From positions 17,197-81,196 of the forward strand of contig NZ_JARGND010000010.1 in the NCBI RefSeq assembly GCF_029212645.1: DNA of 64,000 nucleotides, read 5' to 3'. The position numbers and the translations under genes are program-made. The notes beneath the pieces were generated by a model. It was not told the DNA's origin. It did not search any database and saw nothing but the letters and a program-made list of their open reading frames with translations. Origin of the DNA: Vannielia sp. Its GTDB lineage: Bacteria; Pseudomonadota; Alphaproteobacteria; Rhodobacterales; Rhodobacteraceae. Below, piece after piece: positions 56,775 through 64,000 of this stretch (the stretch's first letter is position 1; every line of letters begins with the position of its first letter).

Positions 56775-58707
56775 CCAAGGCAAAAACGGCCTGAGCCGGC
56801 GCGGCTTTATGGGGGCCACGGCCACCGGCGCTGCGATGTTGAGCGGCACCGGCGGCAAGCTGGGCTTGCTGGCAGGCGGCACCGCAGTTGCGACGATGGC
56901 GAGCACCAACACCGCACGCGCGCAGGCCACCGACCACCTTAGCCCGGTGCCGGGTGAGCTGGATGACTATTATGGCTTCTGGTCTTCCGGCCAGACCGGC
57001 GAGTTGCGCATCCTTGGCTTCCCGTCGATGCGCGAGCTGATGCGCGTGCCGGTTTTCAACCGGTGTTCCGCCACCGGCTGGGGCCAGACCAACGAAAGCC
57101 TCAAGATTTTGACCCAGGATATGATGCCCGAAACCAAGGAGTTTCTGGCGGCTCAGGGCAAGAAGGTTCATGACAACGGCGATTTGCACCACCCGCATAT
57201 GTCGTTCACCGATGGCACCTATGATGGCCGCTTCATCTTCATGAACGACAAGGCCAACACCCGCGTGGCCCGCGTGCGCTGTGATGTGATGAAATGCGAC
57301 AAGGTTGTCGACATTCCCAACGCCAAGGCGATCCACGGGTTGCGCCCGCAAAAATTCCCGCGCACCGGCTATGTGTTTGCCAATGGCGAAGACGAAACCC
57401 CCATGGTGAATGACGGCTCGGTGCTGGATGAGCCTGAAAAGTACGTCAACTTCTTCACCGCGCTTGACGGCGACACGATGGAGATCGCGTGGCAGGTGAT
57501 GGTGTCGGGCAACCTTGATAACACCGATTGCGATTATCAGGGCAAATACGCGTTTTCGACCTCTTACAACTCGGAAATGGGCATGACCCTGCCCGAAATG
57601 ATGGAAGCCGAGCGCGATCACGTTGTGATCTTCAACCTCGCTGAAATCGAGGCGGGCATCGCTGCGGGGGACTATATTGAGCTGAATGGTGTCAAGGTGA
57701 TCGACGGGCGTAAGGAGAAAAACAAGAAATACACCCGCTACGTTCCGATCCCCAACAGCCCGCACGGCATCAACACCGCGCCAGACATGCAGCACGTTGT
57801 CGTCAACGGGAAGCTCTCACCGACCTGCTCGGTGCTTGATGTGACCAAGATGGACGCGCTGTTTGAGGAAGATGCCGATCCGCGTTCGGTCGTGGTGGCC
57901 GAGCCGGAGCTTGGCCTTGGGCCGCTTCACACGGCGTTTGATGGCAAGGGCTATGCCTATACAACCCTGTTCCTCGACAGCCAGATGGTGAAGTGGGACA
58001 TCGCCAAGGCGATTGAGGCCTACGGCGGCGCGGATGTGGACCCGATCGTGTCGAAGGTTGATGTGCATTATCAGCCCGGCCACAACCACACCACCATGGG
58101 GGAAACCAAGGAGGCTGATGGCAACTGGCTGATTTCGCTCAACAAGTTCTCAAAGGACCGGTTTATCAACGTTGGTCCGCTGAAGCCCGAGAATGAGCAG
58201 ATCATCGACATCTCGACCGACGATATGAAGGTGGTGCATGACGGGCCGACCTTTGCCGAACCGCATGACGTGGTCCTGGTGCGGCGCGATATCGTGAACC
58301 CGGTGGACGTGTGGGACCGCAATGACCCGATGTGGGCCGATGCGCGGGCGCAGGCCGAGGCCGATGGGATCGACATCGACGATTGGCAAGACACGGTGAT
58401 CCGTGATGGCAACAAGGTCCGTGTGTGGATGTCGAGCCAGGCGCCGGAGTTCTCGCTGTCACAGTTCACCGTCAAGCAGGACGACGAGGTGACGGTGTAT
58501 GTGACCAACCTCGATGACATCGACGACCTGACCCACGGCTTCACCCTGAACAACCACGGCGTTGCGATGGAAGTTGGCCCGCAGGCGACCTCGTCGGTCA
58601 CCTTCATCGCCTCCAAACCCGGCGTTTACTGGTATTATTGCCAGTGGTTCTGCCACGCGCTGCACATGGAAATGCGCGGCCGGATGCTCGTGGAGCCCAA
58701 AGCCTGA
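56767..58707 (+). CDS. nosZ: Nitrous-oxide reductase (clade I)
   Basis: The 646-residue periplasmic enzyme reduces N2O to N2. A Tat signal ([10 protein letters not shown]...) marks it as clade I. The CuZ histidine motifs [39 protein letters not shown] and [10 protein letters not shown] are present. The CuA site is complete at the C-terminus: C625, W627, C629, H633 and M636. Full length with no missing ligands, so it should be functional. ATG 56767 overlaps nosR by eight bases. Confidence 0.97.
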   Translation: MSDQGKNGLSRRGFMGATATGAAMLSGTGGKLGLLAGGTAVATMASTNTARAQATDHLSPVPGELDDYYGFWSSGQTGELRILGFPSMRELMRVPVFNRCSATGWGQTNESLKILTQDMMPETKEFLAAQGKKVHDNGDLHHPHMSFTDGTYDGRFIFMNDKANTRVARVRCDVMKCDKVVDIPNAKAIHGLRPQKFPRTGYVFANGEDETPMVNDGSVLDEPEKYVNFFTALDGDTMEIAWQVMVSGNLDNTDCDYQGKYAFSTSYNSEMGMTLPEMMEAERDHVVIFNLAEIEAGIAAGDYIELNGVKVIDGRKEKNKKYTRYVPIPNSPHGINTAPDMQHVVVNGKLSPTCSVLDVTKMDALFEEDADPRSVVVAEPELGLGPLHTAFDGKGYAYTTLFLDSQMVKWDIAKAIEAYGGADVDPIVSKVDVHYQPGHNHTTMGETKEADGNWLISLNKFSKDRFINVGPLKPENEQIIDISTDDMKVVHDGPTFAEPHDVVLVRRDIVNPVDVWDRNDPMWADARAQAEADGIDIDDWQDTVIRDGNKVRVWMSSQAPEFSLSQFTVKQDDEVTVYVTNLDDIDDLTHGFTLNNHGVAMEVGPQATSSVTFIASKPGVYWYYCQWFCHALHMEMRGRMLVEPKA

Positions 58708-60035
58708 TGGCCCGCCTCGTCTCCCTTGTGATCGCGTTGATCCTTGCCAGCCTGCCTGCCTTGGCGGCCCGGATTGAGGTGCACCCCGGCGAGGATGCGC
58801 TGGCGCGCGCCTTGCTGCGGGCGCAAGAGGGGGACGAGATTGTTCTTGCACCGGGCCTTTATGCGGGCCCGGTGCGCCTTGAAATTCCGCTTACGTTGAC
58901 CGGCACCACAGGCGCCGTGATCGACGCGGGCGGCACCGGCTCTGTCGTTTTGGTGGATGCGCCCGATGTCACGGTGCAGTCGCTCACGCTCATCAACTCG
59001 GGCCGTGTGCATGAGCCGGGTGATGCGGGTGTGAAGCTCACCAAAAAGGCGCTCCGGGCGCAGGTGTTGGGCAACGATCTGAAGGGCAATTTGATTGGCG
59101 TCGACATTCACGGCGCGCGTGATGCGCGCGTTGTCGGCAACCGGATCGAAGGGTTGCGGTTGCCGCGCATGAATGATCGCGGCAACGGCATTTATGTTTG
59201 GAACGCACCCGGCTCTATCGTTGAGGACAACGACATCCGATATGGCCGCGACGGGATATTTTCCAACGTTTCCAAGCACAACACCTATCGCGGCAACCTG
59301 TTTCGCGATCTGCGGTTTGCGGTGCACTACATGTATACCAACGACAGCGAGATTTCCGGCAATATCAGCATCGGCAACCACCTTGGCTTTGCGCTGATGT
59401 ACTCTGACAGGATCGTCGCGCGCGATAATATCTCGCTCAATGACCGCGACTATGGGGTGATGCTGAACTATACCAACAAGTCGGATATCTTCGAAAATCA
59501 AGTGAGCGGCGGCGCGGAGAAATGCGTTTTTGTCTATAATTCGCACCGCAACCTGCTGGCCAGCAACAGCTTTGATGGGTGCGATATCGGCATCCATTTC
59601 ACCGCCGGGTCAGAGCGGAACACCATCACCGGCAATGCCTTTATCGCCAATCGCACGCAGGTCAAATACGTCGGCATGCATGATGTCGAGTGGAGCTATG
59701 ATGGCCGTGGCAACTACTGGTCGGATCATCCGAGCTTTGATCTGAACGGGGATGATCGCGCCGACAGCATTTATCGCCCCAACGATCTGATGGATCACAT
59801 CCTGTGGTCGCAGCCCGCGGCCAAGCTGCTGATCGGATCGCCGGCGGTTCAACTGGTGCGCTGGAGCCAGGAGCAGTTTCCGGCCACCGCGACGGGCGGT
59901 GTGATCGACAGCCACCCGCTGATCGCTGCGCCCGATCTGGCGGTGCCGCCGCAATTTTTGTCACTCGCCCAAGCAACACCGCTTTGGGCCACCGGAGCAA
60001 GCGATGACGATGCTACACATTTCCAACCTGACTAA
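58707..60035 (+). CDS. nosD: NosD, periplasmic N2OR maturation protein
   Basis: A 442-residue protein with a signal peptide ([21 protein letters not shown]) and right-handed beta-helix repeats typical of CASH-domain NosD (repeated N-x-I/V...G pattern such as NDLKGNLIGVDIHGARDARVVGNRIEG). It works with the NosFY ABC transporter to deliver sulfur/copper for the CuZ site. The stop of nosZ overlaps its ATG. Confidence 0.94.
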   Translation: MARLVSLVIALILASLPALAARIEVHPGEDALARALLRAQEGDEIVLAPGLYAGPVRLEIPLTLTGTTGAVIDAGGTGSVVLVDAPDVTVQSLTLINSGRVHEPGDAGVKLTKKALRAQVLGNDLKGNLIGVDIHGARDARVVGNRIEGLRLPRMNDRGNGIYVWNAPGSIVEDNDIRYGRDGIFSNVSKHNTYRGNLFRDLRFAVHYMYTNDSEISGNISIGNHLGFALMYSDRIVARDNISLNDRDYGVMLNYTNKSDIFENQVSGGAEKCVFVYNSHRNLLASNSFDGCDIGIHFTAGSERNTITGNAFIANRTQVKYVGMHDVEWSYDGRGNYWSDHPSFDLNGDDRADSIYRPNDLMDHILWSQPAAKLLIGSPAVQLVRWSQEQFPATATGGVIDSHPLIAAPDLAVPPQFLSLAQATPLWATGASDDDATHFQPD

Positions 60036-60894
60036 GCGCTACGGGGGGCAGGCCGCACTGGACGGCGTGAGCCTTGCGATTGCGCCGGGGGAACGTGTGG
60101 CGCTGCTGGGCCACAACGGTGCCGGTAAATCCACGCTGATGAAGCTGGTGCTGGGGCTGCTGGTGCCCTCCTCTGGCACCATCACGATTGCGGGCCATGC
60201 GCCAGGCTCACGCGCCGCCCGCGATGTGACGGCCTATCTACCGGAAAACATAGCCTTTCACCCCGCACTCACCGGGCGCGAGCAAATCCGCCACTTCCTG
60301 CGCTTGCGGGGCCGCCCGGCGAAAGAGGCCGATGGTTTGCTGGCCAAGGTCGGGCTTGCCGATGCCGCCCGGCGGCGGATCGGGACCTATTCCAAAGGGA
60401 TGCGCCAGCGGGTTGGCCTGGCGCAGGCGCTGATCGGCAATCCGGCGCTGATGGTGCTCGACGAGCCAACATCGGGGCTCGACCCGGTATCGCGGCGGGC
60501 GTTTTACACCCTGTTGGACGAGCTTGCCACGCAGGGCACGGCCATATTGATGTCATCGCACGCGCTGTCTGAGGTGGAGGTGCGCACTGATCGCATTGCC
60601 ATCCTGTCGATGGGCCGCAAGGTTGCCGACGGCTCGCTGAGTGGGCTGCGCAGCGCCGCCGAACTGCCCCTGACAGTGCAGATGCGCCCCAAAAATGGCT
60701 GCGCCGCGCAACTTGCCGCCGCCTTTCCAGAGGCGCGGCAAACCGGCGACATCCTGACAATGCCCTGCGCGCAGGACGAAAAGCTGGGCGTTCTCACCCG
60801 GCTGACGGCCTTGCGCGATATCATCAAGGACTTTGATTTTCTGCCGCCGAGCCTTGATGATATTTACGTTCACATCAGCAGGAGTGCCGCATGA
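60004..60894 (+). CDS. nosF: NosF, ABC transporter ATPase
   Basis: A 296-residue ATPase with Walker A GHNGAGKST, signature YSKGMRQRV, Walker B LMVLDEPTSGLDP and the switch His in SSHALSEVE. Pairs with NosY. Overlaps nosD by 32 bases; ATG 60010 would be an equally possible start (MLHISNL). Drives sulfur-species transport for N2OR maturation with NosD and NosL. Confidence 0.95.
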   Translation: MTMLHISNLTKRYGGQAALDGVSLAIAPGERVALLGHNGAGKSTLMKLVLGLLVPSSGTITIAGHAPGSRAARDVTAYLPENIAFHPALTGREQIRHFLRLRGRPAKEADGLLAKVGLADAARRRIGTYSKGMRQRVGLAQALIGNPALMVLDEPTSGLDPVSRRAFYTLLDELATQGTAILMSSHALSEVEVRTDRIAILSMGRKVADGSLSGLRSAAELPLTVQMRPKNGCAAQLAAAFPEARQTGDILTMPCAQDEKLGVLTRLTALRDIIKDFDFLPPSLDDIYVHISRSAA

Positions 60895-61721
60895 TGCTGT
60901 CGCGCGTTCTCTCCACCTTCCACATCGAATTTGCGATTGCCCTGCGCAACCGTTGGCTCAGCATCGCGGTTGTGATGATGGTGCTGTTTTCGCTGGTTCT
61001 GGCGATTGCCGGATCAGCCCCAAGCGGTGCGGTGGGGGCGGATCGCCTGTCGGTCACCGTTGCCAGCCTCACGTCTCTTTCGGTGTATCTGGTGCCGCTA
61101 ATGGCCTTGATCATCTCGTTTGACGCTATCGCCGGAGAGGTCGAGCGGGGGACATTGCCGCTGTATCTGGCCTACCCGGTCAGCCGGGGCGAATTGCTGG
61201 TCGGCAAGCTCGGGGCGCAACTGGTGCTGATCATCGTTGCCGTTTGCCTTGGCTATGGTGCCGCCGCGCTGGTTGCCTTCTGGTTCAGCGGCTGGGGCGC
61301 GATGGAGGGGCTGGCGGCGCTGGGGCGGCTGGTGTGGACATCGGTGTTGCTGGGGGCGGTGTTCCTGTCTCTCGGGCAAATGCTGTCGGGCCTGTCACGC
61401 CGGCCCTCGGCGGCGGCCGGGCTTGCCATTGCCCTTTGGTTGGTGACGGTGGTTCTTTATGATCTGGGGCTTCTGGCGGCCATTGTTGCAGACGATGGCG
61501 GCGTGTTCACCACGCAAATCTTCCCCTGGCTCCTGGTCGCCAACCCGGCAGACGCCTTGCGCATTTACAACCTCGCCGCCTCCGATGCGGTTGGCGCGGC
61601 GTCTGGCCTTGCGGGGGCGGCGCAATCCATCGCGCTCTGGAAACCGCTGGCCTCCCTGCTGATCTGGGTGGTGCTGGCGGCCGGGCTGGCGCGGATCGCC
61701 TTTGAAAGGGTTGAACCATGA
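60891..61721 (+). CDS. nosY: NosY, ABC transporter membrane subunit
   Basis: A 276-residue membrane protein with six predicted helices of the ABC-2 type. The conserved block LIISFDAIAGEVERGTLPLYLAYPVSRGELLVGK is characteristic of NosY. Overlaps nosF by four bases and nosL by four bases, so all three are coupled. Confidence 0.94.
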   Translation: MMLSRVLSTFHIEFAIALRNRWLSIAVVMMVLFSLVLAIAGSAPSGAVGADRLSVTVASLTSLSVYLVPLMALIISFDAIAGEVERGTLPLYLAYPVSRGELLVGKLGAQLVLIIVAVCLGYGAAALVAFWFSGWGAMEGLAALGRLVWTSVLLGAVFLSLGQMLSGLSRRPSAAAGLAIALWLVTVVLYDLGLLAAIVADDGGVFTTQIFPWLLVANPADALRIYNLAASDAVGAASGLAGAAQSIALWKPLASLLIWVVLAAGLARIAFERVEP

Positions 61722-62281
61722 AGCAGAGCATCATGATCGCACTGGCACTGCTCGTCTTGAGCGCCTGCAAGGAAGACACCGCCGAGCTGCCGAAACCGGT
61801 AGAGATGTCGGCAGAGGCCGTTGGCTTTTATTGCCAGATGGACCTGTTGGAGCATGATGGGCCGAAGGGGCAAATCCACCTCACCGGGCTGCCTGAGCCG
61901 CTTTTCTTTTCGCAGGCAAAAGACACGATCGCCTATCTGCATATGCCCGAACAAAGCCACGCGGTGCAGGTGGCCTATGTGCAGGATATGGCAGATGCCA
62001 AAAGCTGGTCTGAGCCGGGGGCGTGGATCCTTGCGCGCGACGCGCTTTATGTGACTGGCTCTGACCAGATGGGCGGCATGGGCGCGCCGGAACTCGTGCC
62101 GTTTTCCAACCAGGCCGCCGCCGCCAGCTTTATCGCCCGCCATGGTGGCACCTTGCTGCGTTTTGACGAGATCACACCAGAAGATGTTTTGGCCGGTGCC
62201 AAACCTAACCCTGCTGATACGAACCCATCCGATATTGCCGACCGCTTGCGCGCCTTGACGCCAGCAGACAGGAGCAACTGA
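61718..62281 (+). CDS. nosL: NosL, copper-binding lipoprotein
   Basis: A 187-residue lipoprotein with lipobox LVLSAC (Cys17) and the copper-site segment YCQMDLLEHDGPKGQIHL, with Cys, Met and His ligands as in NosL. An outer- or inner-membrane-anchored chaperone that brings Cu(I) to N2OR via NosDFY. Short C-terminal extension is Asp/Pro-rich. Confidence 0.94.
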   Translation: MKQSIMIALALLVLSACKEDTAELPKPVEMSAEAVGFYCQMDLLEHDGPKGQIHLTGLPEPLFFSQAKDTIAYLHMPEQSHAVQVAYVQDMADAKSWSEPGAWILARDALYVTGSDQMGGMGAPELVPFSNQAAAASFIARHGGTLLRFDEITPEDVLAGAKPNPADTNPSDIADRLRALTPADRSN

Positions 62282-62282
62282 T

Positions 62283-63197
62283 ATGTCTCTCTCCCGCCGT
62301 CGATTTCTTTCTCTGGCCTCTGCGGCTTGCCTGATCGCCCCCGCCGCCACTGCTCATGCCTTCCAATGGCAGGGCACGGCGATGGGCGCGCGGGCGCGGA
62401 TCATCCTTGACCACCCGGAGGCCGAGCGGATCACCGAGCGCGCCCTTGCCGAGATCTCCCGGCTGGAAGATATCTTCAGCCTCTATCGCGACACCTCGGA
62501 AATTGCGCGGCTGAATGCGGATGGCCAGTTGCAGGCCCCGTCGTTTGAACTGCTCGAATGCCTGTCGATCGCCCGCCATGCCCACCAGTTGAGCGAAGCC
62601 CGGTTTGACCCGACAGTGCAGCCGCTCTGGCGCCTTCTGGCAAAGGCCTATGGCGCGGGCCGTGCCGCAGATGCGGCTGAAATTGCCGATGCGCGGGCAA
62701 AAATCGGGTTTGACCGTGTGTCCTTTGATACCGGCAAAATCATCCTCTCGGCGGGCCAGCAGCTCACCTTGAACGGGATTGCCCAAGGCTACATCGCCGA
62801 CCGGGTCGCGCTGTTGATGCGCGCCGAAGGGATCAGCGATGTGCTGGTGGATACCGGTGAAATCGTGGCGATGGGGGCCCCAAAGGGGCAAGCGGCCTGG
62901 CCTGTCACCATTGTTGGCGAGGTGAAGGCGCGGGCCTTGTCTGGCCGCGCCATGGCCACCTCGGCCCCGTTTGGAACACGCCTGAGCGCAGAGGGGCAGA
63001 TTGGCCACATCCTTGATCCTCGCGGCGCGGCACCGCATATAACCAATATCCGTCAGGTGACTGTCAGCGCCAAAAGCGCTGCATTTGCGGATGCGATTTC
63101 AACCGGGTTGTGCGTTGTCAGGGATGCCAACGAGGCCCGACGGTTGTTGCGCGATCACAACGACGCAGTTTTGGAAAGCGTGCAGACAACCACCTGA
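62283..63197 (+). CDS. nosX: NosX, ApbE-type FAD:protein FMN transferase
   Basis: A 304-residue protein with a Tat-type signal (SRRRFLSLASAACLIAPAATA) and the ApbE features GTAMGARARI, the LNGIAQGYIADRVA block, VDTGEIVAMG, and the DPRG-xxP segment. It would transfer FMN from FAD onto the SGATVT threonine of NosR in the periplasm. ATG 62283 is one base after the nosL stop. Confidence 0.94.
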   Translation: MSLSRRRFLSLASAACLIAPAATAHAFQWQGTAMGARARIILDHPEAERITERALAEISRLEDIFSLYRDTSEIARLNADGQLQAPSFELLECLSIARHAHQLSEARFDPTVQPLWRLLAKAYGAGRAADAAEIADARAKIGFDRVSFDTGKIILSAGQQLTLNGIAQGYIADRVALLMRAEGISDVLVDTGEIVAMGAPKGQAAWPVTIVGEVKARALSGRAMATSAPFGTRLSAEGQIGHILDPRGAAPHITNIRQVTVSAKSAAFADAISTGLCVVRDANEARRLLRDHNDAVLESVQTTT

Positions 63198-63222
63198 ACA
63201 ACGGGAAAACAGGAGAATATAC

Positions 63223-63642
63223 ATGAATTCGAGAAAGCTGTTTGCCATTGCGGCCCTGTCGTCGTTGCTGGTTGGCACCGCGCAGGCGGGTGATGTTGAA
63301 AAGGGCGAAAAGACCTTCAAACGATGCAAAGCCTGCCACGCAATCACGGCTGAGGACGGCACCGCCATCATCAAAGGCGGCAAGACCGGCCCGAATCTTT
63401 ACAATGTGATTGGGCGGCCAGTGGCATCGGTTGAGGGCTTTTCCTACGGCGAATCGATTGAAGCTGCCGGGGCTACCGGCCTTGTCTGGGACGAAGAAAA
63501 CTTGGCGCGTTACGTGACCGACCCCAAGGCCTGGCTGCAAGAGGTGCTTGAAGACGATAGCGTGAAAACCAAGATGACCTTCAAGCTCAGGAAAGGTGGC
63601 GAAGACATTGCGGCCTTCCTGGCCACGATGTCCCCCTCCTGA
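63223..63642 (+). CDS. Periplasmic c-type cytochrome (c2/c550 class)
   Basis: A 139-residue cytochrome with a signal peptide (MNSRKLFAIAALSSLLVGTAQA), heme motif C35-KA-C38-H39 and an axial Met in VKTKMTFKLRK, the class I pattern. It follows nosX by 25 bp with its own AGGAG and is probably the electron donor to NosZ, as c550-type cytochromes are in Paracoccus. It is not assigned a nos letter because naming differs between species. Confidence 0.9.
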   Translation: MNSRKLFAIAALSSLLVGTAQAGDVEKGEKTFKRCKACHAITAEDGTAIIKGGKTGPNLYNVIGRPVASVEGFSYGESIEAAGATGLVWDEENLARYVTDPKAWLQEVLEDDSVKTKMTFKLRKGGEDIAAFLATMSPS

Positions 63643-63678
63643 TCCTGCTTAGGTGACAGCCCGAACCGGGTTAGACAT

Positions 63679-63708
63679 GGGCCTTGCGTGCAAACACAGG
63701 CAAGGCCC
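63679..63708 (+). terminator. Terminator hairpin of the nos operon
   Basis: GGGCCTTGC (63679-63687) pairs with GCAAGGCCC (63700-63708), a 9-bp stem with a 12-base loop, 37 bp after the cytochrome stop. It is followed by A residues on the plus strand, not T, so it would work by stem strength or in the opposite direction. Confidence 0.5.
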
Positions 63709-64000
63709 ACCCCCCAAAAAAACGTGTAAGGCCAGCGGCCAGCTTAACGCCGCCGCCTTGGGGACGCCCGCAAAAGGGCAGGGGGCGCGGAGCGGGCCCC
63801 CCAATTTGCGGCGCGATCTGCGCGCAACGCTCACGCTGCCAACCCACCCATTCGCCGCCTTTGCTCCCATCGCTCGCTCGATCACCGAGAGTAGTGGCGC
63901 GAGGGCGGCTCCTCCAACAAAACCCCAGAAACAACCGGCGAGGGCTTGTGGATGTGACCCAAGCCCAACCATAGCGCATCCGCCCCATGACCGATCTTTT
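63709..64000. other. Unassigned right-end region
   Basis: About 290 bases after the nos terminator hold no convincing gene. Open frames on both strands are GC-rich, Arg/Pro-heavy and lack ribosome sites or family motifs. A gene may begin beyond the window edge. Confidence 0.5.

Noticed and set aside
63649..63988. Open frames at the right end of the window
   Set aside because: Arg/Pro-rich on one strand and Gly/Ala-rich on the other, overlapping the nos terminator, with no start signal.

Overview
The window looks like the chromosome of a marine Roseobacter-group alphaproteobacterium (Rhodobacteraceae). The evidence is the GC-rich coding sequence, the family-typical order murA, DUF2948, GNAT, hisD, UPF0262, LMW phosphatase, serC and serA, the glnK-amtB pair, and a complete clade I nitrous oxide reductase operon at the right end. 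No rRNA genes and no CRISPR array were seen.

Region 1 (1 to about 8530) is the right part of a mobile element. It carries a cold-shock-like/XRE fusion regulator, a compact operon (membrane coiled-coil protein, trypsin-like protease, small membrane protein, VirD4/TraG-type coupling ATPase, two small proteins) and a large serine recombinase. The recombinase stop codon lies inside the 3' end of a chromosomal tRNA-Thr gene.

Region 2 (8555-21055) is a 12.5-kb island with the gene order of a phage satellite of the PICI/P4 type: tyrosine integrase, AlpA, primase-SF3 helicase, iteron-rich putative origin, small serine recombinase, terminase-small-subunit-like protein, cargo, and an XRE/ImmA regulatory pair. 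It sits in the anticodon loop of the chromosomal tRNA-Thr(GGU) and cuts that gene in two. The 13-bp core CCCTTACCAAGGG is present at both ends. A third copy lies in a complete, differently sequenced tRNA-Thr(GGU) carried just inside the right end, which appears to replace the broken host gene.

Region 3 (21.1-23.4 kb) holds a compact candidate peptide-modification locus: a 50-residue Lys/Gly-repeat peptide, an HExxH protein resembling the peptide beta-hydroxylase family, and a divergent ATP-grasp protein. This is my strongest candidate for an undescribed host system.

Region 4 (23.4-54 kb) is mostly core chromosome. It covers cell wall (murA, PBP1A), histidine and serine biosynthesis, nitrogen regulation (glnK-amtB), lipid asymmetry (mlaA-mlaC), an orphan type I secretion ABC/HlyD pair, a pterin dehydratase, peroxiredoxin, RsmD, methionine aminopeptidase, MscS and a 2,4-dienoyl-CoA-reductase-like flavoenzyme. 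A conserved motif of about 50 bp occurs in two intergenic regions.

Region 5 (54.1-63.7 kb) is the nos operon: a small Cys-rich secreted protein, nosR, nosZ, nosD, nosF, nosY, nosL, nosX and a c-type cytochrome. An FNR/NNR-like box lies 41.5 bp before an apparently leaderless first gene. NosX (ApbE-type) would flavinylate NosR, NosDFYL would supply copper/sulfur to the CuZ site, and the cytochrome would feed electrons to NosZ.
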